Shown: piece after piece, positions 46,455-57,959 of the stretch
Layout of the letters: every line of letters begins with the position of its first letter
How positions within the stretch are numbered: the stretch's first letter is position 1
Assembly: GCA_963921825.1 (NCBI GenBank)
Contig: OY997591.1
Coordinates: 49,187,825-49,251,824 of the forward strand
Origin: Erodium maritimum
Lineage: Eukaryota; Streptophyta; Magnoliopsida; Geraniales; Geraniaceae
Direction: 5' to 3'
DNA length: 64,000 nucleotides
Made by a program: the position numbers and the translations under genes
Notes under the pieces: model-generated
Told to the model about the DNA's origin: nothing
The model's input: only the letters and a program-made list of their open reading frames with translations
Database searches by the model: none

Positions 46455-47329
46455 CTGGTTTCATTTTGAAATGATTTTCAAAACCTCGGACCGTACGTCA
46501 ACTAGGTGGGTAGAGTTGGGTCGTTAGGTTGCTGTTTGTCGCTTACGCAAGTCGGAGTTGCCCTATGCGTAGAAACGAGACGGAAGAGTCTCGGGTTGGT
46601 AAAGCGTCCGGCCTAAGTGTCGTAGACTTTTGGTGAACCTGTGTGGGTGTTGTTGTGTTTTGACTTAACTGTTAGTCCAAGATTGGACTTGGTCGGGCGA
46701 TTTGAGTAAAATTACCAAGACCCGAGGTGTGTCGTATTTGAGTGTTGTGTGCAAATGGTTTTGGGTGTCCCGCATAAGCGGATGGTTGACTTAATTTACG
46801 CATGGGTTATACCCGATTTTCTGCAGAAAGTGAAGTGTATGTACCATCACGATTCAGCTATAGGGGCCACTATAGATGTACCGGGTTGTAACGGTGAGAG
46901 ATCAACACAAATGGTTACAACGTGATTCGGGGACGCCTGAACCGGGTTGTAACGACGAGAGATCAACACAAATGTTATGTTGGAATGAGATTGTGTTAAG
47001 AACTTGAACTAAATCGAGGTTGGACTTTGTGAAATTGCCTTGGAGTATAAAGTGGTAGTCTGTGTGACTTAAGTATGCAAGCGTTGCTAAAGTGAAAATG
47101 GGTGTAACCCTACTGTGTGTGTATGGTCTGTGTGTATGTATGATCAGTGTGAAGCACTAGTGTGCTGATTTCTTTGATGTGTGCAACTGTGTGACTATAC
47201 TATATTAAGTATATTATTACTATGAGTAGTAGTGAGTGGACTGTGTGTGGCGTTAGTTATTTTAAGCGAGTTTTCCTTTCGAGTCAAGAAACTGAAATCT
47301 GTGTGTTGGTCGTGCAGAGAATCTACGTG

Positions 47330-48240
47330 ATGGCACATACCTATACTCCACAAGGCACCAGAGGACGGCCAGTTGGGGGCGATGACGACCAGCTAGGGGC
47401 CGAGGACAACAGCCTATTGCTGAGTTTGTTGGGCCGACTAGTGCCCAAGGTGCACCCGCTGAGGGGAACGAGAGGGCTGAGACAGCCCAGGCAGCAGCTC
47501 TGGAGGAGCTGACCCGCACCGTTCAGGGACTGGCAGCTGCCATTGCCCGTAGAGAGGCTAAAGCTCCTGCACCAGAGACTGTACCTGCTGTGACTACAGC
47601 GACATCTGAGGAGCCTACGCAGGTTGATAGCTCTACTGCGCTGGCATTGCGAGATTTCCGTCGGTTAGGCACGCCTGTGTTCTCCGGGGAGCTAGACCCC
47701 GAGTCAGCCGAGAGGTGGCTGGAGCGGATCACCCGCAACCTCGATACTTCGGGAGTAGTGAGTGGTAGACTCCGAGTATCTTTCACAGCCTTCCACCTGG
47801 AGGGAGAGGCCTACCACTGGTGGCGTCGGGAGCAGACGCGAGTGGGGGACGACTTTGTGCTGTTCAGACAGCGTTTCCTTGAGCAGTACTTCCCACGGGC
47901 CGTTCTGGATGACAGACTTCAATAGTTCCTGGAGCTGCGGTAGGAGAGTATGTCGGTGTCCGAGTACGAGGCGAGGTTAACCTCCTTGTCTCGCTTCGCT
48001 CAGGAGATGGTGCAGACGGAGGCCCTCAGGTGCCAACGGTTCGAGGGAGGGCTCCCTCCTGCGATCGCAGACAGGGTCGCTTAGTTGAGGACCGAGGTGT
48101 TCTCCGACCTGGTGGAGTAGGCCCTGACAGTGGAGCGGCGATTTTGCGAGACCGCGAGAGCTCGAGAGGTCAGGCCTAGACCGAGCGGCTAACTGAGGCC
48201 ATCTAAGATTCGAGAGCCAAGGAGGCAGAGGACCTCATGA
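47330..48240 (+). pseudogene. Gypsy-2 gag region
   Basis: The conserved Gypsy capsid-type block is readable: RLGTPVFSGELDPESAERWL, then AFHLEGEAYHWWRR, FVLFRQRFLEQYFPRAV, the SVSEYEARLTSLSRFAQEM region and FEGGLPPAIADRVA. This is the Retrotrans_gag family. An arginine-rich tail follows. Confidence 0.88.
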
Positions 48241-49492
48241 TCATTTCAGCCTCAGACCCAGTGGAGAGGACCACGACAGGTTGGGTCATTATCTGTAGTT
48301 TTGGACTAGCGAGAGTCTGGGTTTTTCTTCTGTTTTGACGTTAGAGGCGTGCTTTCTATTTTAAGACTTGTATCTAACTCGTTGTGGTTTTATTACTACT
48401 TTTTATTGGAACTGCTTTTGAACGTTTACATCGTTTAAGTCGCTAATCCGTTAGTTCTTTGTTCGCGCCCGAGTGCGGCCAAGCACGAATGTCGGGACGG
48501 AATTGAGAACAGTGTACCTTGGCACGCTAACTGGGGGTGCGGCGAGGACCGCAGAAATATTAGTACGCAGCCCGAACGGCCAAGGAAAATGACCGAGTGA
48601 CGATGAGATCAAAGTAGCGCAACGGAAGCGTGGTGGGCCGATAACCCACAGACATCGCGATCTTCTGTTTATTTACACTAAGAGTGGAACCTTGATGCAC
48701 TCCTGACATCTTGACACCCCCACTAAGTACGTTGTGGTTGACGAGTGTGTGCAGTGTATGGTAGAAGTGGGAGTACCTCATGAGGTATCCGGAATCAAAT
48801 CGCCGAGTACGACTACAACAACGCTTCCAGGCTAGTAACACTATGGCACCGTACGAAGCGTGGATTGTATGTCGGGTCAATTACCCAAGCAGGGCACACC
48901 TGAGGATTAACAGTTGACACTTGTGGTCCCAAGCTACTAGAAAGGCGACTAAAGGGTCGCGTGGATTGTGAACGATGAGAACCTCGCAGAGTAGACGCGG
49001 AAGCGCGAGGATAAGGTACGCATGAGGTATCCATACCCGTTCGGACCCTGAGGAAATGGGTTTTGTGGGTCTTCAGTTTTGTGGTGACTTTAGAGGGAAC
49101 GACTTGTAAATTGATTGAGTTTACGTGTTGTTTCCTCATGCTATCGTGAGTGGTTGGACGTGGGCTTATTTTATTGTTTGTTGTGTGCGTATTACTTGTT
49201 TAAGTGAAGTAGGTAGTTGAGGAGAAGTGTTGGTGTGTTGGATCCATTTTAAGGACGATGTGAGATTTGTCTGGTATGATACCTATACCGACGGACGGTT
49301 CCGGTACAGGATATCTCGACCAAGCTGCGTGTGTCGGTGCGACGTCCCTACCGAAGGAGAATTCTGATATCGACTGATTGGTTTAAGTGTTTCCGTGTAT
49401 ATGAAGGATAATGGACTGGGAGTTTTAATCGGACGTTCCCCGAGATAGGGTCAAGTGGAGCGCGATCGTTTTAAATTTCGAGGACGAAATTC
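48241..49492 (+). other. Gypsy-2 interior, mostly non-coding
   Basis: No protease, RT or RNase H is recognisable. Around 48800-48860 a short stretch resembles the DYNNAS and MAPYEAW peptides at the end of a Gypsy integrase core. The last 60 bases (AAATTTCGAGGACGAAATTC) are the usual pre-polypurine-tract sequence of this family. Confidence 0.6.
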
Positions 49493-49509
49493 TTTTAAGG
49501 GGGGTAGAC
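49493..49509 (+). other. Gypsy-2 polypurine tract
   Basis: TTTTAAGGGGGGTAGAC lies immediately before the 3' LTR start TGTAAAGCCC. Confidence 0.9.
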
Positions 49510-52472
49510 TGTAAAGCCCATCTTGTTTTAAAAGTGTACTTTTTCGCAATTTGAAACATCGGGGTGGGAAATTGCATCGAGTAAAGTTTAAAAGGAAATT
49601 AAAAAAAAGAAGGGAAAAGGGTTGATTTTGGACCGGACTAGGCCGGTCAGAAGACCGAGCCCAACGCAGCGACTCGGGCAAGGCCCACACCAGACGAGCA
49701 GTTGAGCCCGGCCCACGTGAGACACGCCAAAACCCTACTCGCGCGACTCTTCAACTTCATCTTCAACCTCGCGCTGCACGCGAACCAAGGCAACAACGCA
49801 GCTCTCCTCTCCTCCTTCCTCACGCTCTCCACCTCCTCTCTCTCGCTCGACCTCGCAACCGCCCCACCCTCATCTCGCCTTCTCCCTCCCCTTTGAGTAA
49901 CGACGAGCCCCACTGCGCACGGATTCGAGAAGCTTCGCCGGAGAACCCTCTCTGATTCGACGCCGAGCTCAAATCGACGGAGGAACGACGAGGGTTCGTG
50001 CCCTCGCCCCTTTTTCCTTCTTCCCCAACCTCGCCTCGCTTGATTTCATGTCTTCCCGAGCTCGATTCGAGCGGTTTTGGTAAGAACCATCGTCGGCGAC
50101 CTCGCGAGCTCCAGATCTGAGATGAGAGTAAGCTTGGGTCACGCTCGAGGCCCCGCCGTCATGGACACGGCTTCGTGGAGCTCCAGCACCGCTTCTCCGC
50201 CCTCTTTTTCCCCCTTGCAAGCTCGCATGACACCTTCAACGGTGGTAGGAGCACCCGAGCATCGCCAGAGCTTTCTACAAGCTCGGACACGAACCAGACG
50301 AGCCTTGGGCCAGATGGGTGGGCCTTTGCGTTAGGGCATGGGCCTGGAGGAGCTAGGCCAGGACACGGGCCTGGATCAGGACAGACCTTGAGCCAGGCCA
50401 AGATCTAATATTCGGGTCTGAACCGGGTCTGGACTCGGGTTGGACCTAGTCTGGATCGAGTCTGGACTCGGGTCCAGGTCGGATCTGGGTCCGGTTGGGT
50501 CTGGTTCTCGGATCCGGGTCGGACAAAATTAATTAAATAATTTATTTATTTATTTGACTTAAAATTGGTTATTTAAAGGATATTTTGGACAAATCCGAGG
50601 ACTTTGGACATACCGGGACTGACTGAACTTTTTAACTGTTAAAACCCAGACTTGGACTTCACGGACTTCGCCCGAGAAGACCGGAGTTAGACCAAGACGT
50701 CAGTAGCTAGGAGACGCAGCTGTTGTTATCGTCTTGAGGTAGGGAAAGTAGCGGATACCGCTTTAATTACGGAAAGTTACTAGTATGCATGTTTAGGAAT
50801 TAATAATAAACCGGAAAGGTCCTAGTTGGCATATAGGATGTGATTCACTAGAATTGCTGCTTTCGATTACTAAATACCGGACGAGTCTAGTAACATGTAG
50901 GTTGCGATTACTTGTTTCGACTGTTAAAATGGTATGATTGGAATGTGAGGAATGAGCGAACTGATGGATAGCTTACGGGCCTTGACGAGCCGTAAGTTTG
51001 GGATTGCTGTGCTGGTAGATGGGCCATGTCGAGCCTTAGGTCTGCGTGCTCTGTATAACCGCTGTTGGAGAGTCTAAATAAGATTATACTTGGTATTGCA
51101 TGATGTGACTGTGTATGGGCAAGTGTACCATGTTTGATAACGTGAACCCTTTGTTGTGATATGACCGGGTGAGTGATAGACCGGCTATGTGCAATGTTGA
51201 GATGGTCCGGTTGGTATACCGAGACCCATAATGGCTTTTTGCTGTGTGTTATACCCTATTTGTGTGTTCCAAGAGACGGTGTAGCCGGAACGATACTTAC
51301 ACCGAGGGATAGTTCTGGTGTAGTGTATCGAGGCCAAGGATGGCGTGATCAGTATCTCGATGACTCGTAATCCGAGACGGTGTATGACCGAAGTATGTGC
51401 CGGTCCACTACGTATGGTGAGCATCGCCCCGAGCCTGTGTGACGAGAAGACATCGGACTGAGGAATTTCTGGTCGAGGATGTTACCCTTAGTCTTAGTGA
51501 GAGGAAGATATCGGGACTGATGCTGTGTGGTCCAGTGCGGTATAAGTGGCTCAGTGCAAATGGCTTAGTGCATTCATTGACGTTTGAAAATGTTGTACGT
51601 TATCCGTGTGTGTCTCGCTGTGTGTTTTATACTTGTGGGTTGGCTTTGTGCGTCTTTCTAATTATTTATGACTTTGTGAAAGTGGTCAGTAACTGGGTGT
51701 CGGGACCGAGGCTTCGTGTTCCGGTACGACATAAATGGAATGGGTTGTGATAGCCGGGGAGTTTGGAAATGGTTGTTCTAGGTTATGGGTAGTTCTGCTG
51801 TGTGTGTTGTGCATGTTGATTGGCTTTGTGCGTTGTTTTAAGTGTATTGTTGGTCTTGTGAGTGTGGTTGGTGACCCGAGGTGTTGTTACACATGATCCC
51901 TGTGTTGCCGTGCGAGTTCGCACGTGTGCTCGGTTGCGAGATAGTCGTAGGCGTTGTTCGTTGAGAATCGTTAGGTGATGGGTGTCGAGAGATAGTTGCG
52001 AAAAGTGGTGGGTTCGTTTCATTGTGAGTTGTTTTACGGGTTGTGTCTGAGTGAAGGTCAAGCGTTGTCTTGGAGTAATTGTTTAATTTGACTTTTAATA
52101 GTTGTGCTTTACTAGTATGCTCTAATTGGACGGTTACTCGTGGTGATGAACTGAGGTTCCGAACATTAACTACTTTTCCTACTGAGCGTAAGCTCACCCC
52201 CTTACTTTGTTGTGTTTCAGGTGTTGAGCGAGACCAGTACTAGCAGGATTCTCGGAGCTAGGGAGCTGACGGGGATTCGGGCTAGTGTCTAGAGACGTAT
52301 AGTCGTTTTACTGCTTGACTTGTTGTTTTTACCTTATTCGAGTTGTTGACTCATTGAATCTTCGAAACTTTAAATTGCATTTGAGACCCGTTTAATTATC
52401 TTTATTACTTTATTATTATTTACCTCAAGTTCGCGTCTCGGATCCGGTCAAAACCAGATTTGAGGCGTGACA
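49510..52472 (+). repeat. Gypsy-2 3' LTR (2963 bp)
   Basis: TGTAAAGCCCA...GAGGCGTGACA. The first kilobase differs from the 5' LTR by several percent, while the last 780 bases differ at only about four positions by direct reading. Hairpin at 52183-52198, again 274 nt from the end. Confidence 0.93.
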
Positions 52473-54291
52473 GATATCACAGTCCAGTGGTGCTATCTTG
52501 GGCTCCCTTAAGGCTACAAGGCTCTATAGTGACCCAGCAGCAACAACTTCTCAGGAACAGCCACTTAGCAGTTGCACATCAAAATTTCTCAGCTCAAACT
52601 ATAATGTCGAGCTATGCCAGTGAAGGAGTTTCTGAAATTCAAGTCAAATCGCTAGGCAACAGGGCTCTACTCCATTTTCCTGACCTACTATTTGACAAAG
52701 ATCTAGTGAAAGAAGATGGCCTTTGGCTCAGTAAATGGCTTACAATCATCCCAGATAAAGAGAAGCTCTGTGAAGAAGAAGGAACATTCAAATGGGTTGC
52801 TATCCATGGCTTACCTTACCAAGGTTGGTGTAAGGAGACATTTGCTACTGCTGTTTCCTCCCTAGGACATTATGTCTTTGCACATCCAAACACATCCCCT
52901 GGTTTTCAAATTGATATAGCTCTTGTGCTTATACACACCATCAAGTATGAACATATTTCATCCAAAGTTGAGCTCTTCCTGGGGCAGAAAAGGTATATAG
53001 TACTAGTCAAAGAAACTAATGTTGAGGATGTTGCTAAAATTATTAGCAAAAGGATGAGTGCTAGTGTTGAAAGCTCAATATTTGAGTTAAGCTCCTCTGA
53101 GGGAGAGGATGACTTTGGTGTGGTTGGTGGGGGAAAATTCTTCTTGAAGATTATGTTGATGATATTCCAGCTGACTCAAATGATGGGGAAAGGGATTTAT
53201 GTGACGCTCTTCCTTTGGAGGAAGTTGGTGACTTAGTAGCTTTAAATGAGGCGCTCCCAGTGGTTGATTTGGCATCTCAAGATCATGTATTTATTGTTGC
53301 AGACACAGTTGCACAAATCAACCAACTCACAATCAAGAAGGAGAATGTTCAGAGGAATGTTCTTCCTATTCCTCAGAAAAACCAGGCACCATCAATTCCT
53401 TTGGAGCTTAGTAAAATGGTGGTATTAGATTCCTATGATGGTGCTTCTCATCAACATGCCTCTGACTCAACCAAATTAATCCAGGGCACAATTCAAATTC
53501 ATCTCCTCAATGATTTACAACTGATCTCTTTTGGCACCAGACAATCGTTCATGAGTCAATCTCATCTCTCAAGTCAACCAAATTTTCTAGCTCTAGTTCG
53601 GGTGGCAATCAGGATTTTTTAGCTCAGTTAGTCACAACACAACCAATTCAATCACCACCCAAAGCAGCAAGTACACAAGTCCATCAGCATTTAATTCCAA
53701 GTAAGGATGAGACAGCTCTCTCTATTAGATACTAGAGTAAGACCATTGGGAAAGAGTCTAATAAATGCAGCAGAAGAACACTTACCATCCTTGGGGATCA
53801 CCACCTCTCAACAATTTGGTTTGGAAGATATTCTTAGTGTCCAAAGCACCCCTGTCTCCCAGCCTCGGCAACTGCTGCAAGAAAATCAAGTAAAGGAGAA
53901 TTCTGACTTTTTATGGTTTTCAAAAGGCATTTCTGATATTTTGTCTGAGGCAACTCCCAAACACACCCCAAAAAAATCCAAAGGAAAGAAAAAAAAGTCA
54001 CTTCCCACTACCCACAAATATGAAACCAGATCATCCTTGAAGGAGGGACTGAGGGTGAAACAACCTTTACGGAAGCTTAATGAAGCCAAGAATGCTTGGT
54101 CCTTTGGAAAGAAGATCGGGCTTTTAGCTGATTGTAGTGATGCTCAGATAATACACCATTTAGTAGATATTGAAGATGACAAGCTAGGGTTTGAGTTGGA
54201 AGACAGATCTGATGAGGAGGATCTTCAATTACCACACCCAGTTACTTGTAAGAAGGTGATAAATCAAATCACCACCTTAGTTGCTCAATAG
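52473..54291 (+). pseudogene. LINE-2 ORF1, DUF4283-like region and C-terminal tail
   Basis: After Gypsy-2 the frame reads LRNSHLAVAHQNFSAQTIMS, VKSLGNRALLHFPDLLFDKD, GLWLSKWLTIIPDKE and WVAIHGLPYQGWCKETF, then LGQKRYIVLVKE, ending 53236. A second frame (53215-53622) and a third (53707-54291) continue with a Lys-rich tract near 53960-54000 and an acidic end (DDKLGFELEDRSDEEDL). The first residues of the 52460 open frame belong to the Gypsy-2 LTR. No CCHC zinc knuckle is visible. There are at least two frame interruptions. The layout equals that of LINE-1 ORF1. Confidence 0.82.
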
Positions 54292-54299
54292 TCAGGATA

Positions 54300-54717
54300 A
54301 TGAAAATCCTCTCTTGGAATTTGAGAGGTGTGTCTTCATCACAAAAAAAGAAGACATTAGGTGACTTGATACGCAAAGCAACAACCCCAAATGCTCTTAA
54401 TTCAGGAATCAATATTGGAAAGCATACCCTTTGGTTTCTTGAGGTCCTGTGGACTTGTTGGGGATGGGAAATTGACTTTATACCAGCCTCAGGTCTCTCT
54501 GGAGGCTTAATTTCTTGCTGGAAATCAAATTCTTTTCAAATGATCTCTGTTAAGAAGATCAATGGTGCCATAATCTTGATAGGACTGTCTAAGGAACTGA
54601 ATAAAACTTATTGCATCACAAATGTTTATGCTCCTTGCAAAAGGAGAGGAAGGTCAGCTTTATGGGAGGAATTACTGAGAGAACTGCACCTTATATCTTC
54701 AACCTCATTGTTCTTGA
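54300..54717 (+). pseudogene. LINE-2 ORF2, endonuclease start
   Basis: MKILSWNLRGVSSSQKKKTL begins the apurinic-type endonuclease. It continues with DFIPASGLSGGLISCW, VKKINGAIILIGL and TNVYAPCKRRGRSALWEELL, and ends where the Copia-C LTR begins at 54718. The codons after 54717 belong to that LTR. The expected QETK segment after the start is replaced by altered sequence (ALNSGINIGKHTLWFLE), indicating decay. The ATG lies 8 nt after the ORF1 stop (54289-54291). Confidence 0.85.
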
Positions 54718-56382
54718 TGTTGGGTCTCGATGGAGGGTATGAACACATACTTGCAGCGGAAATAACTCGAGATCATGCCATAGCTAACTACCAAATATTA
54801 GATACACAAGAGAATAAACAATATGGATGTCTCCTTACCAATTCGTTCAAGAACACCAAAGAAACGATGATCGGCTTGAGTCTCCAAGATGCCTACATAT
54901 CCAATTGGAATCAAAGTCACGTAGTGCTTCTTTAGATGACTCAAGAACACAAAAAGAGGGAGGAAAAATGCCAAACCCGAAATTGTAGGGTGAGAGGGAG
55001 AGAAGTTGTGTTTGTATTCTTGTCTTGTGATTTTTTGTAGGAAAAAGATGGCTTAAACCATCAACAACCATCAAGGACAAGTAAGGTGTGAAGCATGGTC
55101 TGAAGTAAAACAAGTATGGTGCTAAGTATGGCAAGACAAGATGGGTTAGGTGGTGAATCACCAACACCTTAATCCTTGTTTTGCTTACTTAGTACTAATT
55201 AATCAAGACTTGATTAATTAGTTCCATGAGCCTTGGTTGCATGGGCCTTTCATGGGCCTCTTGGAACATGGCCCATGGCCATTCCCAACAAGGTCCCGTG
55301 ACGTGCTCATCGCCTCCAAGCCTTCCATACCGGAAATGTCCAACATTATCCGACGCGATCAATCCCAAGACTCCAAGCCTTGTCTTGATCCATAATGTCC
55401 TATTCACTTAAAGGCACATGACCCAAAATCCAGTTTTGGTCATGTCCAGAGACAACTCTCTTTTGGCCATTCTCCATAAATGTGTCAATGAGTTTCATCC
55501 TTCGGTGTGACCCTTAGGTTTATGCATGTCGATAGATCAACGTAAAATCCCATTTTACTTGATCCTATATAAGTGGAAACTAATGAGACTTTAATATTTC
55601 CTGACACTACATAGCGAATCGAACCAATCGATTCTATCCTTTCCGTCGTCCCTGTCATTATCCTTTTATCTCCGATATCCTGATTGAGATAAGGCATAGA
55701 GCCGTCATCCTTATTATTCTCAATCACTGTTCCTTGATATGTGAGATGATTGAATATATGGTACCCAGTATCATGTGCATGGCCATGCTATTCTTTCAGT
55801 CACTCTCGATCAAGCGGCCGAGAACCGATATCTTTCACATATCTCAGTATGAGGGATAAATCCCTTAGCCGTCTTTCGTGTCACTCATGCAGCCCATCCT
55901 CAAGCCAATCCTGGCCGTTATGGAAGCCCTATTACGGACAACGTTAAGCTCAGGTCAAACTTAGTTGTTGATTGCATAGCGATCACAAAAACTCCTTGGT
56001 CTAAGGATACATGACAAGCTACGACATTGAATATGTTCATGACTCAATTTATGGCACATATTCAGTGCGGGTCGTCCAATATTATGTCCCACATGATATC
56101 TATGATCAGACTCCGGAATCCCATTCCAATGACTAACAGAACGTAAGCCATGAAGAGCCATCTTTCATACTAGTCGCTTCTAGTGAAGCTTTATTGACTA
56201 GAGACCCGTCGAGTGTGATCCATCTCGATCTATGGTTCTATTCGCATGGTGGACATAGATCAAAAAACACATCGATATATTACTCAAAAACATAAGTAAT
56301 ATAAAGCCGTTTTAATCTTATTGCTAATGATGATATATGTATTTGGACATTTATGATTGAACTACGAGCACTAAGACTAACA
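54718..56382 (-). repeat. Copia-C 3' LTR (1665 bp)
   Basis: In plus coordinates TGTTGGGTCTCGATGG to CTAAGACTAACA. It is close to the LTR at 27133-28839 on the other strand, and more distant from 25503-27090. Confidence 0.9.
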
Positions 56383-56397
56383 ATCTCCCACTTGCCC
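56383..56397 (-). other. Copia-C polypurine tract
   Basis: On the minus strand GGGCAAGTGGGAGAT lies directly before LTR start TGTTAG. Confidence 0.9.
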
Positions 56398-56399
56398 TA

Positions 56400-57780
56400 G
56401 TTCCAATCTAAACTCCAATCTATTCCCATTGACCTTACATGCCTCTTATGTTTAGGCAACGATAGTGCCTTAGTCAACGGGTCGGCTATGTTATCATCAG
56501 TTGCAATATAGGTGATCTTCACATCACCTTGGTTCAGTATCTCTCTGATGAGGTGGTATCGCCGCAGTACATGTTTGGATTTGTTATGCGATCTGGGCTA
56601 TTTACCCCCTGTGTTGTCGCAAAATAGGTTCACCGGGCTGGATGGGTTTTTGATTACACCCAACCCTGCCGTGAACTTCCTAATCCACACAACCTCCTTG
56701 GAGTCAGCGACGGTGTCTTGCTTCACGCTCTTCCAGCTGAAAGCTCCGCCATTCAGCGTGACCACATATCCTGACTAACTTCTAAAGTCATCTGGATCTG
56801 TCAAGAAACTAGCGTCTACATATCCATTAACAACTAGTTCTGAATCATCTTTTCCCCCGTACACTAGAAACGCGTCCTTAGCTCTTCTCAAATATTTGAG
56901 AATCGCTTTGACCGCTATCCAATGTTCCTCACCAGGGTTAGACAGATGTATGCTGGTACAACTCAAGGCATATGAGACATCCGGTCTCGTGCATATCATC
57001 GAATATATGATCGATCCTGCCGCCGAAGCGTATGGGATTCGCATCATCCTTTTTAGCTCATCAAGTGTGTTAGGACACTGAGTCTTGCTGAGATGAACGC
57101 CATGACGTGTAGGTAAGAGTCCTTTCTTGGAATCAAGCATTGAGAACCCACTCAATACCTTGTTCACATAGGTGCTTTGACTTAAACCCAAGACCCTCTT
57201 GGTGCGATCTCTATATATCTTAATCCCTAAGATATAAGCAGCATCGCCTAAGTCCTTCATTGAGAAACACTTCCCAAACCAATCTTTAGTCTCGTGCAAG
57301 GTTGGGATGTCGTTTCCAATGAGTAGTATGTCATCGACATACAACACAAGAAAGGTAATCTTACCCCCATTTGCCTTCTTGTAAACGCAAGGTTCATCTT
57401 CATTCTTGATAAAGCCAAATACAATTACAGCTTCATCAAAACGAATGTTCCAACTCCGAGAAACTTGTTTCAATCCATAAATGGATTTCAAGAACTTACA
57501 AATCTTTCCCTTATTCTTCGGATCGACAAAACCTTCGGGTTGAGACATATAAACGTCATCCGAAAAATTTCCGTTTAGGAAAGCGGTTTTGACATCCATT
57601 TGCCATATCTCTTAATCGTGATATGCAGCTATGGCAAGAAGAATTCAGATAGATTTGACCATAGCCATTAGGGAAAAGGTTTCCTAATAGTCAATCCCTT
57701 GGATCTGCCTATAACCTTTCGCCACCAGTCGGGCTTTGTAGGTCTGAGGGTTGCCTTCCATGTCCATCTTCACCTTGAAG
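56400..57780 (-). pseudogene. Copia-C reverse transcriptase and RNase H region
   Basis: MDVKTAFLNGNFSDDVYM, SIYGLKQVSRSWNIRFDEAV, FLVLYVDDILLIGNDIP, AYILGIKIYRDRTKRVLGLS, CTRPDVSYALSC, YLRRAKDAFLVYGGKDDSE and YVDASFLTDPDD, followed by RNase H C-terminal remains. The palm YVDD is visible. High similarity to the Copia-A remains at 24354-25487. Confidence 0.93.
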
Positions 57781-57959
57781 ATCCATTTGCATCCGATGGT
57801 TCTTACACCACCGATGGGATCAACCATTTCCCAGACTTAGTTGTCCGACATGGATTGCATTTCCTCCCTCATGGCTCCCAGCCATAACTCGGAGTCAGGT
57901 CCGTCCACAACTTCCTGAAATGTAGCTGGATCATCGTGATCCACCACAAGCTCACCGTC

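Larger units (their letters stand above)
43537..52472 (+). mobile_element. Gypsy-2: Ty3/Gypsy element with long LTRs and short gag-bearing interior
   Basis: Two LTRs (43537-46439 and 49510-52472) enclose only 3.07 kb. A Met-tRNA-type primer site and a polypurine tract are in place. The interior has a gag domain and a short integrase-like remnant but no recognisable protease, RT or RNase H. Flanking pentamers GATCT and GATAT match at 4 of 5. It looks like a non-autonomous derivative of a chromovirus-type Gypsy family, broken. It is inserted in LINE-2 ORF1. Confidence 0.92.
42584..54717 (+). mobile_element. LINE-2: L1-type LINE split by Gypsy-2
   Basis: Left part 42584-43536 and right part 52473-54717. 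It is the same lineage as LINE-1. It carries ORF1 with an RRM and a DUF4283-like region, and an ORF2 endonuclease that is cut at 54717 by the Copia-C LTR. Its 5' edge is uncertain; the hAT-like element at 41896-42583 may lie in its 5' UTR. The right part is better preserved than LINE-1. Confidence 0.88.

Noticed and set aside
45750-52197. Near-identical minus-strand open frames of 92 and 119 codons at 45750-46164 and 51783-52197
   Set aside because: Their conservation is explained by the near-identity of the two Gypsy-2 LTR ends. They lie antisense to the LTR with no domain and no sign of coding constraint.
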